A stretch of 64,000 bases of DNA from an uncultured Phocaeicola sp. (GTDB taxonomy: Bacteria; Bacteroidota; Bacteroidia; Bacteroidales; Bacteroidaceae). The position numbers were made by a program, and so were the translations under genes. The DNA lies in assembly GCA_944320845.1 (NCBI GenBank), contig CALUJA010000001.1, forward strand, positions 212,603-276,602. The letters run 5' to 3'. The notes under the pieces were generated by a model. It was not told the DNA's origin, ran no database searches, and saw only the letters and a list, made by a program, of their open reading frames with translations. Of the stretch, positions 26,497 to 35,004 are shown one piece after another; the first letter of the stretch is position 1; the number at the start of each line of letters is the position of its first letter.

Positions 26497-27060
26497 ATGG
26501 TGAAGAAAATTGCTTTATTACTTTTACTTATTGCTCCTATGAGCGTTTTTGCACAAAAGTTTGCCCATTGCCGTTCGATGGATGTCCTTCAGGTTATGCC
26601 TGAGTTTGCGAAGGCACAGACGGATATCGAGGCCATGCGCAAGCAGTATGAAGATGAAATCAAGCGTGCATCGGATGAATTTTCAAAGAAGTTCGCAGAA
26701 TATCAGAAAGAGCAGAGCACTCTGCCGCAGAATATTCAGGAGCGTCGCCAGCGCGAGCTGCAGGAACTGAACGAAAAGGGTATGCAATTCCAGCAGCAGG
26801 CCCAGCAGGAACTGGCCGATGCCTATCAGAAAATGATGACTCCGGTTTATGAAAAGCTGGAGAAGGCCATTCAGGCTGTGGGCAAGACGGGAGGATATAC
26901 TTATGTGTTCGACTTGTCGCGCACGGATATTCCTTACATCGATGAAACCGTATCGAAGGATATCACGAACGACATCAAGACAAATCTGGGAATCAGCCTG
27001 ACTGCCACTCCTTATGTGCCGGCAACTCCGGCTCCGACAGCCACCACACCGGCTCAATGA
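26497..27060 (+). CDS. OmpH/Skp family periplasmic chaperone, second copy
   Basis: Same fold as its neighbour but clearly diverged: signal peptide MVKKIALLLLLIAPMSVFA-Q, then KFAHCRSMDVLQVMPEFAKAQ, a long charged helical region, and the closing segment GGYTYVFDLSRTDIPYID. It ends in a Pro/Thr/Ala-rich tail (ATPYVPATPAPTATTPAQ) that the first copy lacks. 187 residues. It has its own -7 box and is followed 20 bases later by a strong hairpin terminator. Confidence 0.9.
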   Translation: MVKKIALLLLLIAPMSVFAQKFAHCRSMDVLQVMPEFAKAQTDIEAMRKQYEDEIKRASDEFSKKFAEYQKEQSTLPQNIQERRQRELQELNEKGMQFQQQAQQELADAYQKMMTPVYEKLEKAIQAVGKTGGYTYVFDLSRTDIPYIDETVSKDITNDIKTNLGISLTATPYVPATPAPTATTPAQ

Positions 27061-27080
27061 TGCTTTAATATAGCTGTTTG

Positions 27081-27155
27081 GGCACGGATTATACGGAGCG
27101 GAAAGGGTCGGACAGACTCAAGCCGCAATGCCCGTATAATCCGTGCCTGTTTCTT
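27081..27155 (+). terminator. Long-stem terminator hairpin after the second ompH gene
   Basis: GGCACGGATTATACGG (27081-27096) pairs perfectly with CCGTATAATCCGTGCC (27132-27147); the tail is TGTTTCTTTTT. The 35-base loop can fold again through GCGG (27098-27101) and CCGC (27123-27126). The murI ATG is only 21 bases past the U tract. Confidence 0.85.
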
Positions 27156-27176
27156 TTTGCCTTTCATACATATCCT

Positions 27177-28019
27177 ATGCCGATTTCCACTGTCCCCGTG
27201 CAAGGCCCGATAGGAGTGTTCGACTCCGGATACGGCGGTCTGACCATTCTTGGCAAGTTCCGCGAGCTGCTTCCCCAATACGATTATCTGTATTTGGGCG
27301 ACAATGCCCGCACTCCCTACGGTACCCGCTCTTTTGAGGTCGTTTACGAATTTACGCTTCAAGCCGTCCGCCGTTTGTTTGAATTGGGGTGTCCGCTGGT
27401 TATCATCGCATGCAACACCGCTTCGGCAAAGGCCTTGCGCAGCATCCAGCAGAATGATTTGCCTTATCTCGACCCGTCCCGCCGCGTGTTGGGCGTTATC
27501 CGCCCCACGGCAGAATGCATCGGAAGCATCACGAAAACCCGTCATGTGGGGCTGCTGGCTACGGCCGGAACGGTGAAGTCGGGGTCATATCCGCTTGAAA
27601 TCCGCAAGCTCTTTCCGGATATTCAGGTCACGGGCATGGCTTGCCCGCTCTGGGTGCCTTTGGTGGAGAACAATGAGGCCGATTCGGAAGGGGCAGACTA
27701 TTTTGTGTACAAATACATCAGCCGCTTGCTGGCGGAGGATTCGGCGATTGATACGCTGATTCTGGGCTGCACACACTATCCGCTGCTGATAAACAAAATC
27801 CGGCAGTTCACTCCGCCCCATATCCGTCTGGTTTCGCAGGGGGAATATGTGAGCCGCAGCCTGAGAGACTATCTGTCGCGTCATCCGGAGATGGACGGCC
27901 GGTGCTTGAAAAACGGGCGTTGCGAGTTTCTTACCACCGAGTCGGTCGAGAAGTTCCGCGAGTGCGCCTCGGTCTTTATGAAGCAGGATGTGGATGTGCG
28001 CAGCATTACCTTGGGCTGA
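27177..28019 (+). CDS. murI: Glutamate racemase
   Basis: Makes D-glutamate for peptidoglycan. The 280-residue protein has GVFDSGYGGL with Asp16, the two catalytic cysteines Cys79 (IIACNTASA) and Cys198 (ILGCTHYPL), and GDNARTPYG. The start MPISTVPVQGPIG at 27177 is chosen because the open frame upstream runs through the terminator hairpin. No -7 box is visible between hairpin and gene, so it may depend on read-through from the ompH unit. Confidence 0.95.
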   Translation: MPISTVPVQGPIGVFDSGYGGLTILGKFRELLPQYDYLYLGDNARTPYGTRSFEVVYEFTLQAVRRLFELGCPLVIIACNTASAKALRSIQQNDLPYLDPSRRVLGVIRPTAECIGSITKTRHVGLLATAGTVKSGSYPLEIRKLFPDIQVTGMACPLWVPLVENNEADSEGADYFVYKYISRLLAEDSAIDTLILGCTHYPLLINKIRQFTPPHIRLVSQGEYVSRSLRDYLSRHPEMDGRCLKNGRCEFLTTESVEKFRECASVFMKQDVDVRSITLG

Positions 28020-28445
28020 ATTTCCTTTCTTCCCGGCGGCCTCCGGCGGCGGATGGGGAAATCCCTGCTTTTCATGCGCATGAAACCGGATTTTTCCCCT
28101 GTCATCTGCTGCATTTGAAGCCGCGGAAAGAGGAGGTCTGCCTGTTTTTCCGCCGCTTGGATGCCTGCCTTTGTTCTTCCGCCAGGCCTTAAAGCGATTG
28201 CGGCCTGATGCCCCGCCCGGAAGACGGCTTGCTCAGGGGCAGAATTGCAGGGCGGAAATGCCGCGCGGCCTCCGGGCAGGCGCGTTTCCGAAACCTTTTC
28301 GCCTTTCTCCGGTCATATTTCCCGCTTTTTTCTTGCCGTTCGTTCAATTTTTTTATATTCGCTCCCATGTTTTTGAACTGTCAAATGTACGCCCGTTTCC
28401 ATATTCCGTAAACTTGGGGCGGGGTCATATAATCGCCGAAATATT
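28020..28445. other. Gene-free stretch between murI and the permease gene
   Basis: 426 bases. The first 300 are GC-rich with many GGCGG/CCGCC-like words and could fold, but I see no clear terminator, tRNA-like fold or supported frame. CATGCGCATG is a 10-base palindrome near 28073. A TAAACTTG near 28408 is one base off a -7 box and could serve the permease. Confidence 0.45.
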
Positions 28446-30743
28446 ATGATAACACATTATTTGAAGGTGGCTTTACGCAATTTGCTGCATTTTAAGATGC
28501 AGAGCCTCGTATCTGCGCTGTGTCTGGCGGTAGGAATTGTCGTTTTCAGCGTGGTATATCTGTTTGTTGACCGTTTTGCGGACGCTTACAGCAGTTTGCC
28601 CGACGACGACCGCCGTGTACTAATCAAGGCATACGGGAAGGAAACGGGATATGAAATGCCCTTCCGTCTGTCGGAAACGGTCGAACTGGCGTTTCGTGCG
28701 GAGGGAATACTGGATTCCTTGTCTGTCCACTCGGCCACACTGCGCACGGATGTGGAAGTGATAGGGAAAGACGGCCGTAGCCTGCCATATATCGTGGATT
28801 ATAAAGTGACAAATGCACGTTTCTCCCGTTATTTCAACTTGAAGCTGCTTTATGGCGACTATGTTCCGGCATTGCCGGACGAGATAATCGTATCGTCTGA
28901 CTTTGCCAAAAGGATATCCCAAGACGGCAGCCCCGTGGGAATGATGGTTCGCCTTGTCTCGCTGGAACCGGCAAACAAGATAAAAGATTATCGTATTGTG
29001 AACGTGGCGGATGTTCCTGAAAACGGACTGGAACTGAATGCGGACTGCTATTTTCCACTTGAGGCATTGCCCTACGCACGGACTCAGGTGCATGCTTTTA
29101 TCCCGAAGGGGCAGACTTTAAGCGGACTGAACAAGGCGTTGGACAATGTTGTATGGAATAATGGCGGGCAGGAAATATCCGTAGATGCTTCTCCGGTGAG
29201 CGGACAAAAAGAGACTTTACTCGTAAAGTCTTTGATTCTGCTTCTTGCCTCCCTGATTCTGGTATCGGGACTGATTAATTTCCTGAAATTTACATTTCAG
29301 ATGTTCTATGCCCGACAGCACGAACTGGCTTTACGGAAGAGTCTTGGCTCGGACATGAAAGGAATCTTTTTCCTGCTTTTCATAGAGGTATTCTGCATGC
29401 TGTCTTTTGCTTTCCTGCTTTCATTGGTATTGCTGGAGGTTTCGCTTCCTCTGGCCTACCGTTTTCTGCCGGAAGAAAACATAGATTGGCTTGTTGCAGG
29501 AGATTGTTATCGGGCACAGGCGGTGCTTTATCTGGCAGTCTTGTTGGTTTGTCTGTTTATAGTTTCTTATCCGGTGTGGCGCGTGCGTGGAGTAAACCTT
29601 GTCAGCCGGATTCGCACAAACGAGCGGAAGCACAGATTCCGTACTGCGATGATTTGCATCCAGCTGCTTATCTCTATGGCCTTTTTAGGAGCGGTAATCA
29701 TCATTCATTTGTCGTATAGTGAACTGCGGGGCAGGCTGTATTATCCTTCGGAACGGGTGGAAGAGAACCGGATTATTTCGATAGGCATGACCAATAATGT
29801 AGTTCGGAAGCATTGGGATGTAATACGTACAGAACTTGACCGCATGCCGGAAATAGAAGAACAGACTTTCGTCAATGAAGAATCGAACGACGGCCTGCTT
29901 TCCTATCAGTTTACTACCTTCCTGAAGCAGGACAGTGCGGAAGTCCGGCTGAAAGTAATGACCGGGAATCCTGATTATTTCCATTTCTTCCACATTCCGC
30001 TTCAGGGAAAAATATTGGAAGCGGAATCAGACGGCTTTGTTTACGTAAGCAAGAATTTTGCCGAGCTGTTGCAGCATGAAAATTCAGAAGGCATGGTGCG
30101 GTTGGACGACCGGACTTATCAGATTGCCGGCGTATATGAAGATTTATATCGGAACATGATGGACGACGGCAGGTTCGTTGGTTCTGTGTTTTTCCCTACG
30201 CCGGATTTTAAGGTATGGCTGTTAAAAATAGCTTCCGGACACGATGTGGATGAAGTGATGGAAAAGGTAACGGCTGTTTGCAGACAGCATGTCCCCGACA
30301 CATTGCCTTTGGATGTGTATAAATTCGGCGAGCGAACCGTGTGCTCGGTAATGGAAACGTTGGAGACCGTTATGTGGATACTGGCTTTGGTCAGCCTGCT
30401 GCTGGTGATACTCAGTGTGTATTCCTCTATTTCGATGGATGCCGTGGCCCGTCAGAAGGAGGTTGCTATCCGGAAGATAAGTGGAGCCTCTCGTAAGGAT
30501 ATTGTGACATTGTTTGCCCGACCGTATATAATGATGTTTGCTCTGATGTCCCTGGTGGTTTACCCGTTGTTGCGGCTGTCTATGATTGGTACAATGGAAG
30601 AATCTTCCTTGAAATCGGTCTACGGATGGGAGTGGGGAGTCATTTTGTTCGTTTCCACGGCTCTGCTGATTACGGTGGCAATCGGTTGGCAAATTATAAA
30701 ACTGGTGCGGGTAAACCCGGCGGCGACTATAAAGAAGGAATGA
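28446..30743 (+). CDS. FtsX-like (MacB-type) ABC transporter permease without adjacent ATPase
   Basis: A 765-residue inner-membrane protein built of two FtsX/MacB-type halves. Each half has a first membrane span (about 17-40 and 395-417), a large periplasmic domain, and three spans at its end (about 255-380 and 640-755). The sequences YARQHELALRKSLGSDMKGIFFLL and VARQKEVAIRKISGASRKDIVTLF are the cytoplasmic coupling helices before the last spans of each half. Such proteins need an ATP-binding partner, but none is in the window. Substrate unknown; antimicrobial or lipoprotein transport are family options. Ends before a shared terminator at 30968. Confidence 0.87.
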   Translation: MITHYLKVALRNLLHFKMQSLVSALCLAVGIVVFSVVYLFVDRFADAYSSLPDDDRRVLIKAYGKETGYEMPFRLSETVELAFRAEGILDSLSVHSATLRTDVEVIGKDGRSLPYIVDYKVTNARFSRYFNLKLLYGDYVPALPDEIIVSSDFAKRISQDGSPVGMMVRLVSLEPANKIKDYRIVNVADVPENGLELNADCYFPLEALPYARTQVHAFIPKGQTLSGLNKALDNVVWNNGGQEISVDASPVSGQKETLLVKSLILLLASLILVSGLINFLKFTFQMFYARQHELALRKSLGSDMKGIFFLLFIEVFCMLSFAFLLSLVLLEVSLPLAYRFLPEENIDWLVAGDCYRAQAVLYLAVLLVCLFIVSYPVWRVRGVNLVSRIRTNERKHRFRTAMICIQLLISMAFLGAVIIIHLSYSELRGRLYYPSERVEENRIISIGMTNNVVRKHWDVIRTELDRMPEIEEQTFVNEESNDGLLSYQFTTFLKQDSAEVRLKVMTGNPDYFHFFHIPLQGKILEAESDGFVYVSKNFAELLQHENSEGMVRLDDRTYQIAGVYEDLYRNMMDDGRFVGSVFFPTPDFKVWLLKIASGHDVDEVMEKVTAVCRQHVPDTLPLDVYKFGERTVCSVMETLETVMWILALVSLLLVILSVYSSISMDAVARQKEVAIRKISGASRKDIVTLFARPYIMMFALMSLVVYPLLRLSMIGTMEESSLKSVYGWEWGVILFVSTALLITVAIGWQIIKLVRVNPAATIKKE

Positions 30744-30967
30744 CAGATTGTACGGACTGGATGTACGGCCTGAAATCATTTTGCTTCTTCGGCCTTTCGC
30801 CTGTTCCGGTAATATTTATATCCGAATCTCTTCTTATGGATTATCCGCAAGAATTTTTTTCTGCAAGGAGCAGAAGGATAAATGATACGGGAAAACGGCA
30901 GGTGTGAATGCATCGCATTTCTTTTGGCTCCATTCATAAATCAAGTCCGTTTCTATAGTCTTTTTGC

Positions 30968-31013
30968 AAAAAACAGGCTGTCCCGCATTTTATCGGGGGA
31001 CAGCCTGTTTTTT
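30968..31013. terminator. Bidirectional terminator between the permease gene and korB
   Basis: AACAGGCTGTCCC (30972-30984) pairs with GGGACAGCCTGTT (30997-31009), with an A run before and a T run after, so it works on both strands. It is 22 bases from the korB stop. The preceding 30744-30967 holds no supported gene. Confidence 0.9.
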
Positions 31014-31034
31014 CTGGTTCGGGAGTGACAGAAT

Positions 31035-32045
31035 TTATTTCACTTCCCACGTATCGTTTGTATCCAGAAGTTCGGCAAACGTATGGTATTTCTTTTTGGC
31101 GGAAACTTCCTCTATTTGTGCCTTTACAGCTTCATCGTAGGTAGGAGCTTCCACATCGCGGATAACGCCCAAGGCAATCGGGAAGTCCGGCCCTTCCATC
31201 AGAGCCAGCTTGAGTTGCAGCGTATGGTCTTCGCAATGCGCGTCGTGAATCAGGATATCCTTTTCCGTTATCCCGTTTTCGCCCAGCTTCACCACTTTCA
31301 GCCCGAAGCCTTCCTGCATCAGTCCGAATTCTTTGTTGGGCCCGAACAGCATCGGCTTGCCGTGCTCCAGATAGATGGCATTCTTTTCGCGGTCTTCTTT
31401 CTTGGCGATAGCGTTGTGTGTGCCGTCATTAAAGATGACGCAATTCTGCAAAACCTCCACCACTGAAGTGCCTTTATGGCGGGCTGCCGCCTTCAAGACC
31501 TCAACCGAAGGGCCTCCGTCAACGGCGGCACAGCGGGCAAAGAAGCGTCCTCTTGCACCGAAGCAGAGTTCGGCCGGGCGGAACGGGTCTTCCACCGTTC
31601 CGTACGGAGACGACTTGCTGACAAATCCGCGGGCGGATGTCGGTGAATACTGTCCCTTGGTCAGGCCATAGATACGGTTGTTCAGGAGAACGATGTTGAT
31701 GTCCACATTGCGGCGGATGGCATGGATAAAGTGATTGCCTCCGATGGCCAGTCCGTCTCCGTCGCCTGAAATCTGCCAGATGGTGATTGCAGGATTGGCC
31801 ACCTTTGCGCCCGTGGCGATGGCTGCGGCACGTCCGTGAATGGTGTGCATGCCATAGGTGTTCATGTAATAAGGCAGGCGTGAAGAACATCCGATGCCCG
31901 AGATGACGGCTATCTGATGAGGGGGAACGCCTATTTCTGCCAGTGCCTTGTGGAAAGAATTCAGAAATGCATGGTCGCCGCAGCCCGGACACCAGCGCGG
32001 TTGTCCTGCCTTGTAATCTGCTGCTGTATATTTTGTTTCGCTCAT
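31035..32045 (-). CDS. korB: 2-oxoacid (2-oxoglutarate) ferredoxin oxidoreductase, beta subunit
   Basis: Thiamine-diphosphate-binding subunit that couples decarboxylation of a 2-oxoacid to CoA with reduction of ferredoxin. RWCPGCGDHAFL at 17-28 supplies the first cysteines (Cys19, Cys22) of the 4Fe-4S cluster, GIGCSS is at about 50, and the TPP/Mg motif GDGDGLAIGGNHF at about 94-106 with NNRIYGLTKGQ. 336 residues. The alpha gene ends 5 bases upstream, so the pair is one operon. 2-Oxoglutarate is the usual substrate of this two-subunit form; pyruvate cannot be excluded. Confidence 0.92.
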   Translation of the reverse strand: MSETKYTAADYKAGQPRWCPGCGDHAFLNSFHKALAEIGVPPHQIAVISGIGCSSRLPYYMNTYGMHTIHGRAAAIATGAKVANPAITIWQISGDGDGLAIGGNHFIHAIRRNVDINIVLLNNRIYGLTKGQYSPTSARGFVSKSSPYGTVEDPFRPAELCFGARGRFFARCAAVDGGPSVEVLKAAARHKGTSVVEVLQNCVIFNDGTHNAIAKKEDREKNAIYLEHGKPMLFGPNKEFGLMQEGFGLKVVKLGENGITEKDILIHDAHCEDHTLQLKLALMEGPDFPIALGVIRDVEAPTYDEAVKAQIEEVSAKKKYHTFAELLDTNDTWEVK

Positions 32046-32050
32046 TGTGC

Positions 32051-33904
32051 TTATTCCTCCATAATTTTAGTGAATGCTTCAACCAGTTCCTGTACGACGA
32101 ACGGCTGGCCTTTGACTTGATTGAACTGATGTAGATGGATGCCTTCCACTTTCATGCGCAGGTATCCTGCCAGTTGGCCCATATTCTGTTCGGCTACGAC
32201 AATCTTCTTGTAGCGGCGCAATACCTCGGCCGTGTTTTTCGGCAGCGGGTTAATGAAGCGGAAGTGGGCAAGGGCGGCTTTCTTTCCTTGTGCATTCAGC
32301 GTGTCCATTGCAGAATGAAGGTGTCCGTAGGTACCGCCAAAACCGACAATCAGCAGGTCGGCGTCCGGATTTCCCTCTATCTCCAGTGGAGGAATGCAGT
32401 CTGCAATCTTGGCTATCTTCTCGGCCCGCAGTTTTGTCATCAGGTGATGATTTTCCGGTTCCGTAGAGATGGCTCCGGTTTCGTTGCTCTTTTCCAGTCC
32501 TCCGATGCGGTGCATGAAGCCTTCTGTTCCCGGTTTCGCCCAGTAGCGTACGCCTGTTTCCGGATTCCGCAAGAAGGGAGTCCACTTTCCGGCCATGTCG
32601 GGAGTGACATAAGGCGGGTTGATGGCAGGATATTCATTCAGATTAGGAAGCCGCCATGCAGCCGAGCCGTTGGCAATGTAGGCATCGGTCAGCAGCACCA
32701 CCGGGGTCATGTGCTCGAGTGCTATTTTGCAGGCAGTATAGGCAGCGTCAAAACAGTCGGTTGGTGAAGATGCGGCGATGACCGGCATCGGACTTTCTCC
32801 GTTTCGTCCGTAGAGAACCTGCAGGAGATCCGTCTGTTCAGACTTGGTCGGCAGTCCGGTAGAAGGCCCTCCACGCTGCACATCGATGATGACAAGCGGC
32901 AGTTCGGTGATTACGGCCAGATTCATCGCCTCGCTCTTCAGGCAAATGCCCGGTCCGGAAGTGGTGGTTGCAGCCAAAGCTCCGGCAAAAGAAGCTCCGA
33001 CAGCTGATGCGCATCCGGCAATCTCGTCTTCACACTGCACGGTCTTTACGCCTAAAGATTTATGCTTGGCCAGTTCGTGCAGGATATCCGTGGCCGGAGT
33101 GATGGGATAAGAGCCCAAATACAGTTCCAGTCCGGCCTTCTCGGCGGCAGCCATCAGTCCGTAGGCCGTAGCCTTGTTGCCGTTGATGTCCATATAGCGT
33201 CCGGGAATCTTTTGCTCCTTGCTGGGAACTGTATAGCTGATGGAAACGGAAGCGTGGGTATTTTCTCCGAATCCGTATCCTGCATGAAGCACCTTGATGT
33301 TGGCTTCAGCGATTTCCGGTTTCTTGGCAAACTTTTCGCGCAGCAGTTTCTCGCCTACGGTTATGTCGCGGTGAAACAGCCAGCATACCAGTCCCAAGGC
33401 AAACATGTTCTTTGTCCGGAGTATTGTCTTATTGTCCAGGCCGCTGTCTTTCAGACATTCCTTACACATGGAAGTAATTGCGGCCTCTACCACCTCGTTC
33501 TTGATTCCTAATTCAGAGAACGGGTTTTCCAATTGGAACTGTGCTTTTTCCAAATCACGCTTGGTAAACGAATCTGTATCGATGATGATTACAGACTGCG
33601 ACTTGCAAAACTTGTATTGTGTTTTCAGAGCGGCAGGGTTCATGGCTACCAAAACATCGCACTTGTCGCCCGGCGTGTAGACTTTGCCCGAGCCGATGTG
33701 TACCTGGAAACCGGAAACTCCCGTCAGTGAGCCTTGCGGGGCGCGGATATCTGCCGGATAATCTGGAAATGTACTGATGTCATTTCCTTCCGTAGCCGAA
33801 ATATTCGAAAACATATTACCAGCCAACTGCATTCCATCGCCCGAATCGCCTGAGAAGCGGACTACCACATCGTCCAGCTCCTTGACTTTCATATCTTCTG
33901 CCAT
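32051..33904 (-). CDS. korA: 2-oxoacid (2-oxoglutarate) ferredoxin oxidoreductase, alpha subunit (gamma-alpha fusion)
   Basis: Fusion of the gamma domain (about 1-190, RFSGDSGDGMQLAGNMFS and SLTGVSGFQVHIG) with the TPP pyrimidine-binding alpha domain (about 215-460, LYLGSYPITPATDILHEL, QCEDEIAGCASAVGASFAG) and a C-terminal transketolase-like domain (VVAEQNMGQLAGYLR). 617 residues from the ATG at 33904 (MAEDMKVKEL); nine upstream codons are in frame but less likely. There is no exact -7 box upstream. Works with korB in anaerobic central metabolism, giving 2-oxoglutarate for glutamate synthesis or the reverse. Confidence 0.92.
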   Translation of the reverse strand: MAEDMKVKELDDVVVRFSGDSGDGMQLAGNMFSNISATEGNDISTFPDYPADIRAPQGSLTGVSGFQVHIGSGKVYTPGDKCDVLVAMNPAALKTQYKFCKSQSVIIIDTDSFTKRDLEKAQFQLENPFSELGIKNEVVEAAITSMCKECLKDSGLDNKTILRTKNMFALGLVCWLFHRDITVGEKLLREKFAKKPEIAEANIKVLHAGYGFGENTHASVSISYTVPSKEQKIPGRYMDINGNKATAYGLMAAAEKAGLELYLGSYPITPATDILHELAKHKSLGVKTVQCEDEIAGCASAVGASFAGALAATTTSGPGICLKSEAMNLAVITELPLVIIDVQRGGPSTGLPTKSEQTDLLQVLYGRNGESPMPVIAASSPTDCFDAAYTACKIALEHMTPVVLLTDAYIANGSAAWRLPNLNEYPAINPPYVTPDMAGKWTPFLRNPETGVRYWAKPGTEGFMHRIGGLEKSNETGAISTEPENHHLMTKLRAEKIAKIADCIPPLEIEGNPDADLLIVGFGGTYGHLHSAMDTLNAQGKKAALAHFRFINPLPKNTAEVLRRYKKIVVAEQNMGQLAGYLRMKVEGIHLHQFNQVKGQPFVVQELVEAFTKIMEE

Positions 33905-34068
33905 ATAGAAATGTTTTAGTTTAAAGTTCACAAAATCAGTAGTTGCAAAATTGGCGAAGTTCCTGCAAATAACAAAATAAATTGATGGTTATTTTAAAAG
34001 ATGACGGGCAATATGAATAATTTGAATATTTTTCGGGACTATTGTAGGAAAGTTTGGGCAAAAAGCAT

Positions 34069-34076
34069 TATTTTTG
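34069..34076 (+). promoter_or_regulatory. -7 box of tRNA-Arg
   Basis: TATTTTTG, an exact match. The tRNA would have a 5' leader of about 77 bases. A TTTG (34053-34056) lies too close to act as -33. Confidence 0.5.
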
Positions 34077-34158
34077 CACGCATATTCATGAAACCGCAGG
34101 GGAAAAACGGCCTGTGCGGCGTCTGTAGACGGCGATTTGTGGGTATGCTGTTCCAAAA

Positions 34159-34230
34159 GGCTCTGTAGTTCAACGGATAGAACAAGAATTTCCTAAATTT
34201 TAGATAGGGGTTCGATTCCCCTCGGAGCTA
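34159..34230 (+). tRNA. tRNA-Arg (anticodon CCT)
   Basis: The acceptor GGCTCTG pairs with CGGAGCT (G-U pairs at the ends), followed by D-arm GTTC/GAAC, anticodon stem AGAAT/ATTTT around TTCCTAA and T-arm GGGGTTCGATTCCCC. No CCA is encoded. Serves the AGG codon. It lies just before the utilisation locus, but I found no second copy of its 3' end that would mark an integrated element. Confidence 0.93.
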
Positions 34231-34302
34231 CTCTCTGTAGACTGTTGTCTGGCTGTATAGACATCTTGAAATACCTTCTTCGTTTTTATTCCACTAATTT
34301 TG

Positions 34303-34310
34303 TATTTTTG
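34303..34310 (+). promoter_or_regulatory. -7 box of the ECF sigma gene of the utilisation locus
   Basis: TATTTTTG, an exact housekeeping -7 box, 21 bases before the ATG. It indicates basal expression of the sigma factor independent of itself. Confidence 0.6.
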
Positions 34311-34331
34311 CTCAAGTAACAAGATAGTATC

Positions 34332-34925
34332 ATGGAAAGGCAGATGTTGGAGAGGCTAAGGCAAGGGGATGAAAAGGCTTTCAAAAATATATTCGACAGA
34401 TATTATACTCCGTTATGTCGGCTGGCAAACCAGATTCTTGGAAATGTCGCCTTGGCCGAAGAGATTGTGGATGACACCATTTTCTATTTATGGGAGCACC
34501 GGAAGGAACTGGTCATCACGCACACTCTGTACGCTTATCTTGCAAGGGCGGTAAGGAACCGCTGCCTGAATGAACTGAACTCCCTTTCCCGCCGTGCCGA
34601 GCAAAGCTTTTCGGTCTACATATCGGACGAGAATATTGACTTTCTGGATACGTTGTTTGCCGATGAATCCCATCCGCTTGGCACGCTGATGGAGCGCGAG
34701 CTGGAGGAAAAGTTGGCTCGTTGCATCAGCTCCTTGCCGGGAGAATGCCGGACGGTGTTTGAGAAAAGCCGTTTCGAACAGAAAGGATACGAAGAGATTG
34801 CCCAAGAACTACATATCTCAACGAATACCGTTAAATATCATATCAAGAATGCGTTGGCCTATCTTCGTGCGCATCTTGCCGACTATCTGAGGATGGTGCT
34901 TGCATACATGTGGATTGGCCGGTGA
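34332..34925 (+). CDS. ECF sigma factor (SusC/D-locus type)
   Basis: A 197-residue sigma factor with region 2 (about 10-75: DEKAFKNIFDRYYTPLCRLANQILGNVALAEEIVDDTIFYLWEHR) and region 4 (about 130-185) with the helix-turn-helix GYEEIAQELHISTNTVKYHIK. It belongs to the Bacteroidetes group that controls SusC/SusD loci, held inactive by the FecR-like protein encoded 79 bases downstream. The target is presumably the SusC promoter at 36.0-36.2 kb, which lacks a housekeeping -7 box. Confidence 0.93.
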   Translation: MERQMLERLRQGDEKAFKNIFDRYYTPLCRLANQILGNVALAEEIVDDTIFYLWEHRKELVITHTLYAYLARAVRNRCLNELNSLSRRAEQSFSVYISDENIDFLDTLFADESHPLGTLMERELEEKLARCISSLPGECRTVFEKSRFEQKGYEEIAQELHISTNTVKYHIKNALAYLRAHLADYLRMVLAYMWIGR

Positions 34926-35004
34926 AAGAAGCGGATTGAAAAAAGTCTGTTTTTTTACTACCCGCCCTTCCCGTTTTTTTGTCTAATCAATAAAAGCAGT
35001 TTCA

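Noticed and set aside
30744-30907. Short plus-strand frame after the permease gene
   Set aside because: No promoter, no start context and no family features; it is the 3' region before the shared terminator.
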